Source: Clostridium sp. 12(A)
Lineage (GTDB): Bacteria > Bacillota > Clostridia > Lachnospirales > Lachnospiraceae
Direction: 5' to 3'
Assembly: GCA_000526575.1 (NCBI GenBank)
Contig: JAGI01000002.1
Coordinates: 1,798,001 to 1,862,000, forward strand
DNA length: 64,000 nucleotides
In this document: positions 59,290-64,000 of the stretch, one piece after another
Position numbering within the stretch: the first letter of the stretch is position 1
How the letters are laid out: each line of letters begins with the position of its first letter
Position numbers and translations under genes: made by a program
Notes under the pieces: generated by a model
Told to the model about the DNA's origin: nothing
The model's database searches: none
The model's input: only the letters and a program-made list of their open reading frames with translations

Positions 59290-62200
59290 TTATGGACACT
59301 TTTCTGATTTTGGTTTATCATTATGCCCTTCTATACTACTTTCTATTTCTTTTCTTGAATAGGTGAGTGATTCTAAATTTCCGCTTGCAATTTTATCTGC
59401 ATTGTTCCTATTTAGTTTGTCTATCATTTTATAATTATTTTCTAAATCCTGCATGACAACATCTTTTGATACCCCTGCTTTTATCTGTTGTTGTGCCCCT
59501 AATACCAATCGTTCCTGTAACGTTCCTGATGTCGAACCATTTTCTCTATTATAGGAATTTTGCTGATTGGTGATTAAGGTATGAGGGAGATTTTTCACAC
59601 CATTAGCATTAGTTTCCAATGTTATTGTTGGTGCTAAATCAGGATTATATCCATAGGCACTTAGATTACTAGATGCCCATTTTTGCTGCAGTCCATGATG
59701 CGATTGTAGTGTGCCAGAAAAATCATCAGGGCTAGTGTAACCATATTTTATCGCAGTATCATGGTCATGATTCAGTACATACCTATTGCCATTAGAATCT
59801 GTTTTTAGGGCACTTAAAACATCATTTAATGAATAAGCAAATCCACTTGGGTCACAATAAATCATCGGATTATTATGACAGTAGGCATAGAGATTCAATC
59901 CGTCCCCCCGGTACACATCTTCTTGCATGAACCTTCCAACCACTGGATTATAATACCTGGCTCTTAAATAATACTGTCCTGTTACCTCGTCATACTGCTG
60001 TCCTGTATAAAAAATCCTACTATGAATTTTTTCATTATTACTCCGGATTCCTCCAAATGCATCATATTGATAGCTGTTCTTTATCCTCTGTCCTAAATCT
60101 GATATATAAGCAGTACTATTCTGCTCGTCCAGATGATATGAATGGTATCCTTCATTTACATAATTCCAACCAGCCGCGACTCCGTATCCCAACAAATAAC
60201 GGTTCGTCACAGTTTCATCCTGATCGGATTCTGTCAGAAGTTCTCCGTTGAAGTACGATAACCTAGATACCCGACCATTCTCAATTACACCGGCTCTCAA
60301 ATATTCCGCATCATAGTGATTTTCCTGAACTTGTCCATCTTTTTTTAAAACAGCAGTCTGCTGATTAAACGCATTATAATTGTACTCCGTCTTTCCCTCA
60401 GAACTAATTTCTTCCAGGTTATTCCCTTGCTGATCATAATGCCAGGTTATTTTTTCTGCGCCATGCTGCCTGTTTATCAGTTGGTTCTTCCTATTATAAT
60501 TATACACCTCTTTTCCTGTTATATCCAGTTTTTCCAATCGATTTCCACATCTGTCATAGATATAACGAATGGGTTCGTCATGATATCGTTCTTCCAACAG
60601 GCGGTTCATACTGTCATATTGATAACAAGCCCTCTGCTCCCTCAGGTTTTCTTCTCCTGGCAGAATGCATTTCCCTGACTTTAAAGTCCGGTTTCCATTC
60701 AAATCATACTCATAGCAAAAATCAGAGATAAGAGATCCATCCTCTTTTTTCAAAGTCAGTCTTACGATATTGTTATCTGTATCATATTCATAGATAGTAT
60801 GCATACCGTTTCCATGATGGATTTCCTTTAGTTTTCCTCCCGGAGTGTGACAGTAGCGGACTATTTCAGTCCCATTCTTATCACAAATGCTCTCTAATTG
60901 TCCCAGTCTGTCATATCCATATATTACCGTATGACCAGATACATCTGTTAAAGTCTCTAAGTTTCCGTCTTTATAATAAGTACAGGATACAAGCAGCCGT
61001 CCCGAAGATGATTTCTTCATCAGTTTTCCATCCGGACGATATTCATATGTATAGCAGAAACCTCCTGCTACAGCCTTTTTCTTATTTCCAATTTCATCAT
61101 ATTCCCAGGAACGGATTACTTCATTCCCTCCGTTACAGTCACAGGCGCGTTCCATTACCGGATTCCCATCTATGTTATAGACAGTCTTTACTCGGTTTCC
61201 GTTCCGGTCCACATGAAGTATCATACGCCCTTCCCTGTCATACCGGAAGGTCTCGCTGTTTCCATCTTGATCAATGATTTCACAGACCTTTCCCTGGCTA
61301 TTATACCGGTAAGTGATAACACCTCCATTGGCATCTGTGGTGCTAGTCACAAGGCCCATGCTGTTATAGGTATAACTTTCGTTCCCACCATCTGCGTTTT
61401 GTACGCTTCGAATTCGGCCCCAGCTGTCTGTGTCCATGTCTGTATAGTTCTGGTTGCCGTCTACAATTCCAGTCATTCGGCCATTGGAATCATAACGGTA
61501 AGATTGTGCAGCTTTTCCCTCTTTCCTGCTTCTGGAGGTGTACACCTCTGTTTCTAGTCCATGGATTCCATACTGGTAAGTAAGTTCATTCCCATCTGCA
61601 GTTCTTTTTTGGTATATATGGCCGTCTGTGTGATACTGGTTCTGCTCCAGTATTGTTCCAGCTCCATTTGTTTTTAAAATAATGTTTCCGTATAAATCAT
61701 AGGAATATTGGAAACTGTTTTCTTTTTCTGCCTCTTGTTCTCCTTTAACCAGGTTCTCTTTTTCCAAACGGTCATTCAAATCATACTCATAACGGAAAAC
61801 CGGACCTAGACAGTCTTTTACATGGGTGATTCGATTCTTCAAATCGTATTGATAATCTAGTTTCCAAACTTCACTTCCCTTTCCCTGTTTGACAATCTTT
61901 GTGATATTTCCTGCATAATCATAAGAAACTTGCACGGTACGGTCAACGCCATTTTGCTTGTCCAGAGTTCGTTCTAAACTCAAACGATCACAGGAATCAT
62001 ACTCCCGGAAAATTTCATATCCTTCCGGCGTCTGTATTCGGGTCCGGTTGCCATTTTCATCATAATAATATCTTGTTATCGCTGCTTTTGCTTCTCCTTT
62101 CATTGCAGGCAAACCGCTGTCAAGTTCTTCTTTTTTCTCTATCAACCTTCCAGCTTTGTCATAATTGTAATGAATTACCTGACTGATCTCATCAGATATT

Positions 62201-64000
62201 GTTTTTTCCTCATAAATCCTTTTTCCCTGAACATCATAGCGATACTGAATTACTGCTCCTAAGCCATCCTCTACGCGTATCAGACGATCCCTTTTGTCAT
62301 ACGAAAACTTCAGATGGAGCCCGTTTCCTCCTTCTTCCCTTATCTGCCCGTCCAAACTCCAATATCCACCAAAACGTTGTTCGCTTATTTTGTTACCATT
62401 GGCATCATAGGTATAGGCAGCTCTTTGGTAAAGTATTTCCTGGTCTTTTTCCTTAAATGGACGGTATACTTCGCAAAGTTGGCCTTTTAAGTCATAGGTA
62501 TACCAAGTCGTACGACCTAAAGCATCTTTTTTTCTGGTTGGATTTCCTAGCAAATCATAGGTATATTCTGCCTGTTGGCTTCCGTCAGGACCTATTACCC
62601 GTTCCAGGTGCCCTCCGTCATCATAAGTATACTGCCAGCCTTCTCCATCATCCTTTATGGCATTGTATGATTCGGGCATAACGTGTTTAATCCGGTTTCC
62701 ATTGGCATCGTAAAAGATTCGTTCGCAGCCTCCGTCTGGATGATGAATCCGGATTTGGTTTCCATCACTGTCATAATCATAGACAATTCCTTCTCCGTTT
62801 TCCATATCGTTTGCATAAGAATTTGGATGTATCCTTTTTAAGATATTTCCCTCTCCGTCCAGTATCTGTCTCTCGTGACTGCCATCCGGCCTAATTGTAT
62901 CTATGCGGCGATCTAGAAAATCGTATTGGTATGTATATTCTCCTTCTTGCTGTTTCCATGCTTTTGGGGGATACATGGCTAAAAGTCTTCCCATTCCATC
63001 ATACAAATAGCGGGATTCATTCCCTTCTCCATCTCGCACCATTGTTCTGTGATTTCTGGCATTATATCCATATTCAAGGCGGCTGCAAACGTCCTCTTCT
63101 GCCATCATTCGCCCCATGGCATCGTATTCAAAATGGACCTCCTCCCCGTCTGGGTAGGTAATCACTGATGGTTTACCCTCATACTCATTATAATGATATC
63201 TCGTTGTCTTTCCTAAGGGATCTGTCTCTTCTATAAGCCTTCCTTTTCTGTCATAAAGGTAGATTGTAGAGAACCATTCATCTGGAGAAGAAACTTTTTC
63301 CTTTTCTTTTATTAAGTTGTGATTATCATCATATTCATAAATAAATCTCCGGCCTGCATTGTCTTTCTTCTCTATTAAATCTCCAGTTTCACTATATTGA
63401 TAGATCGTAGTCAGCCAATTCTTCTGCTTCTCTTCTGTGATAAGCCCGTTACAGTCATAGGACCAGTACGTTTCATGCCCCTGTCGATTTTTCTTACAGA
63501 TACGGTAGCCCGTCTCACTGTATTTGTAGGATTCATAAGTCCCGTCTTCATAATAAACGGAAAGAATCTGCATTTCCTTCCCATACTGGTAAGTAACGTT
63601 TTTATTACCAACACTGCTAAACACATGAACTTTCCGATCTTCGTCCATGTATTCTGCCTGATAAATATCTCCGTTCGCAAGGGTCTGATGGACCATTCTT
63701 CCATTTGCATCATACCGGTTTTCCAGATATGCTACCTTTGCCTGATCTACCGCCTTTGTCAGATATCCATTTGCATCGTACTCGTAATGGGTTATCCCCT
63801 GATCCATATGAACCACATCAGACAACCGCCCATCCTCATACCGGTACTGCATAGTTCTTCCAAGAGTATCTGTTAACTGAATGAGACGTCCTTCTCTCAT
63901 GGTAACGTTAATTTCATAGTTAAGAGCCGTTGTGATTTTTTCTAAATTTTCGCCGTGATATGTAAATGACATGGCCTGACCGTTTTTGTCTGTTATGGAC
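59290..64000 (-). CDS. Rhs/YD-repeat polymorphic toxin, 5' partial, Tox-SHH-like tip
   Basis: At least 1569 codons, open past the right edge. The frame continues upstream of the ATG at 63972 (ITDKNGQAM), so the N-terminus is outside. Tens of YD repeats (YEYDANGYLTKAVD and similar) form the shell domain. The core ends with RYYNPVVGRFMQEDVYRGD, GLNLYAYCHNNP and IYCDPSG, the conserved boundary. The final 183 residues (59293-59841) are the variable tip. They hold SHHGLQQKWA, the signature of the HNH/EndoVII-type Tox-SHH nuclease, with a downstream LPHTLITNQQN. A SUKH immunity gene follows. Contact-dependent killing of competitors is inferred. The secretion route is not visible. Confidence 0.88.
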   Translation of the reverse strand, partial: SITDKNGQAMSFTYHGENLEKITTALNYEINVTMREGRLIQLTDTLGRTMQYRYEDGRLSDVVHMDQGITHYEYDANGYLTKAVDQAKVAYLENRYDANGRMVHQTLANGDIYQAEYMDEDRKVHVFSSVGNKNVTYQYGKEMQILSVYYEDGTYESYKYSETGYRICKKNRQGHETYWSYDCNGLITEEKQKNWLTTIYQYSETGDLIEKKDNAGRRFIYEYDDNHNLIKEKEKVSSPDEWFSTIYLYDRKGRLIEETDPLGKTTRYHYNEYEGKPSVITYPDGEEVHFEYDAMGRMMAEEDVCSRLEYGYNARNHRTMVRDGEGNESRYLYDGMGRLLAMYPPKAWKQQEGEYTYQYDFLDRRIDTIRPDGSHERQILDGEGNILKRIHPNSYANDMENGEGIVYDYDSDGNQIRIHHPDGGCERIFYDANGNRIKHVMPESYNAIKDDGEGWQYTYDDGGHLERVIGPDGSQQAEYTYDLLGNPTRKKDALGRTTWYTYDLKGQLCEVYRPFKEKDQEILYQRAAYTYDANGNKISEQRFGGYWSLDGQIREEGGNGLHLKFSYDKRDRLIRVEDGLGAVIQYRYDVQGKRIYEEKTISDEISQVIHYNYDKAGRLIEKKEELDSGLPAMKGEAKAAITRYYYDENGNRTRIQTPEGYEIFREYDSCDRLSLERTLDKQNGVDRTVQVSYDYAGNITKIVKQGKGSEVWKLDYQYDLKNRITHVKDCLGPVFRYEYDLNDRLEKENLVKGEQEAEKENSFQYSYDLYGNIILKTNGAGTILEQNQYHTDGHIYQKRTADGNELTYQYGIHGLETEVYTSRSRKEGKAAQSYRYDSNGRMTGIVDGNQNYTDMDTDSWGRIRSVQNADGGNESYTYNSMGLVTSTTDANGGVITYRYNSQGKVCEIIDQDGNSETFRYDREGRMILHVDRNGNRVKTVYNIDGNPVMERACDCNGGNEVIRSWEYDEIGNKKKAVAGGFCYTYEYRPDGKLMKKSSSGRLLVSCTYYKDGNLETLTDVSGHTVIYGYDRLGQLESICDKNGTEIVRYCHTPGGKLKEIHHGNGMHTIYEYDTDNNIVRLTLKKEDGSLISDFCYEYDLNGNRTLKSGKCILPGEENLREQRACYQYDSMNRLLEERYHDEPIRYIYDRCGNRLEKLDITGKEVYNYNRKNQLINRQHGAEKITWHYDQQGNNLEEISSEGKTEYNYNAFNQQTAVLKKDGQVQENHYDAEYLRAGVIENGRVSRLSYFNGELLTESDQDETVTNRYLLGYGVAAGWNYVNEGYHSYHLDEQNSTAYISDLGQRIKNSYQYDAFGGIRSNNEKIHSRIFYTGQQYDEVTGQYYLRARYYNPVVGRFMQEDVYRGDGLNLYAYCHNNPMIYCDPSGFAYSLNDVLSALKTDSNGNRYVLNHDHDTAIKYGYTSPDDFSGTLQSHHGLQQKWASSNLSAYGYNPDLAPTITLETNANGVKNLPHTLITNQQNSYNRENGSTSGTLQERLVLGAQQQIKAGVSKDVVMQDLENNYKMIDKLNRNNADKIASGNLESLTYSRKEIESSIEGHNDKPKSEKCP

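Noticed and set aside
1-64000. CRISPR arrays, tRNA or rRNA genes, prophage or intact insertion sequences
   Set aside because: No regularly spaced repeats, no recognisable tRNA cloverleaf or rRNA sequence, and no integrase or transposase gene were found by reading.

Overview
The window reads as chromosomal DNA of a low-to-mid GC anaerobic Firmicute, most likely a Lachnospiraceae member of the [Clostridium]/Lacrimispora type. That placement is inferred from an NfnAB-type transhydrogenase, a GGGtGRT/NifU-like gene pair, YesL/DUF624 sugar loci, strong AGGAGG ribosome sites and T-rich terminators. Almost every gene is on the minus strand. No rRNA, tRNA, CRISPR array or intact insertion sequence was seen.

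Positions 1-6500 form a sulfur amino-acid region. On the minus strand, O-acetylhomoserine sulfhydrylase is followed by a LysR regulator, a cystathionine lyase/synthase-type enzyme and a MalY/PatB C-S lyase. Next comes a separately promoted cysK, preceded by a 32-codon leader peptide with three consecutive Cys codons and an intrinsic terminator, which looks like a ribosome-mediated cysteine attenuator. A second Cys-rich leader ORF points off the left edge. A perfect T-N11-A palindrome sits about 66 bp upstream of the inferred sulfhydrylase transcription start.

Positions 6500-28000 carry mixed housekeeping genes: a superoxide dismutase-like protein, small membrane proteins, the GGGtGRT/NifU-like pair with a decayed copy of the GGGtGRT 3' end about 2 kb away, an NlpC/P60 peptidase, a MATE exporter, NfnB/NfnA, dihydrofolate reductase beside a ThyX-like protein, an XRE regulator, SbcC/SbcD, an orphan TRAP binding protein, RecQ and a cell-wall-binding repeat protein.

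Positions 28000-56500 are a large carbohydrate-use region. A 12-gene minus-strand operon encodes two complete sets of ABC sugar permeases, two solute-binding proteins (one giant, with carbohydrate-binding-like modules), DUF5696, Yip1-like and NHL/TPR membrane-associated proteins, DUF624, an SGNH esterase and a GH43 enzyme. It has no ATPase gene. A divergent AraC regulator faces it, with a 21-bp-spaced direct repeat between them. A second operon (GH43, GH36 alpha-galactosidase, GH43) is translationally coupled to an unusual exporter: two ABC half-transporters with N-terminal zinc ribbons flanking a DUF1854 protein. The hydrolases lack signal peptides, so imported arabinosyl/xylosyl/galactosyl oligosaccharides are probably cleaved in the cytoplasm.

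Positions 57000-64000 are a polymorphic-toxin locus. An Rhs/YD-repeat protein, open at the right edge, ends in a Tox-SHH-like nuclease tip followed by a SUKH-type immunity gene. Beyond these lie a decayed Rhs core fragment, an orphan toxin-tail-like reading frame and a further immunity-like gene, which are signs of cassette turnover.
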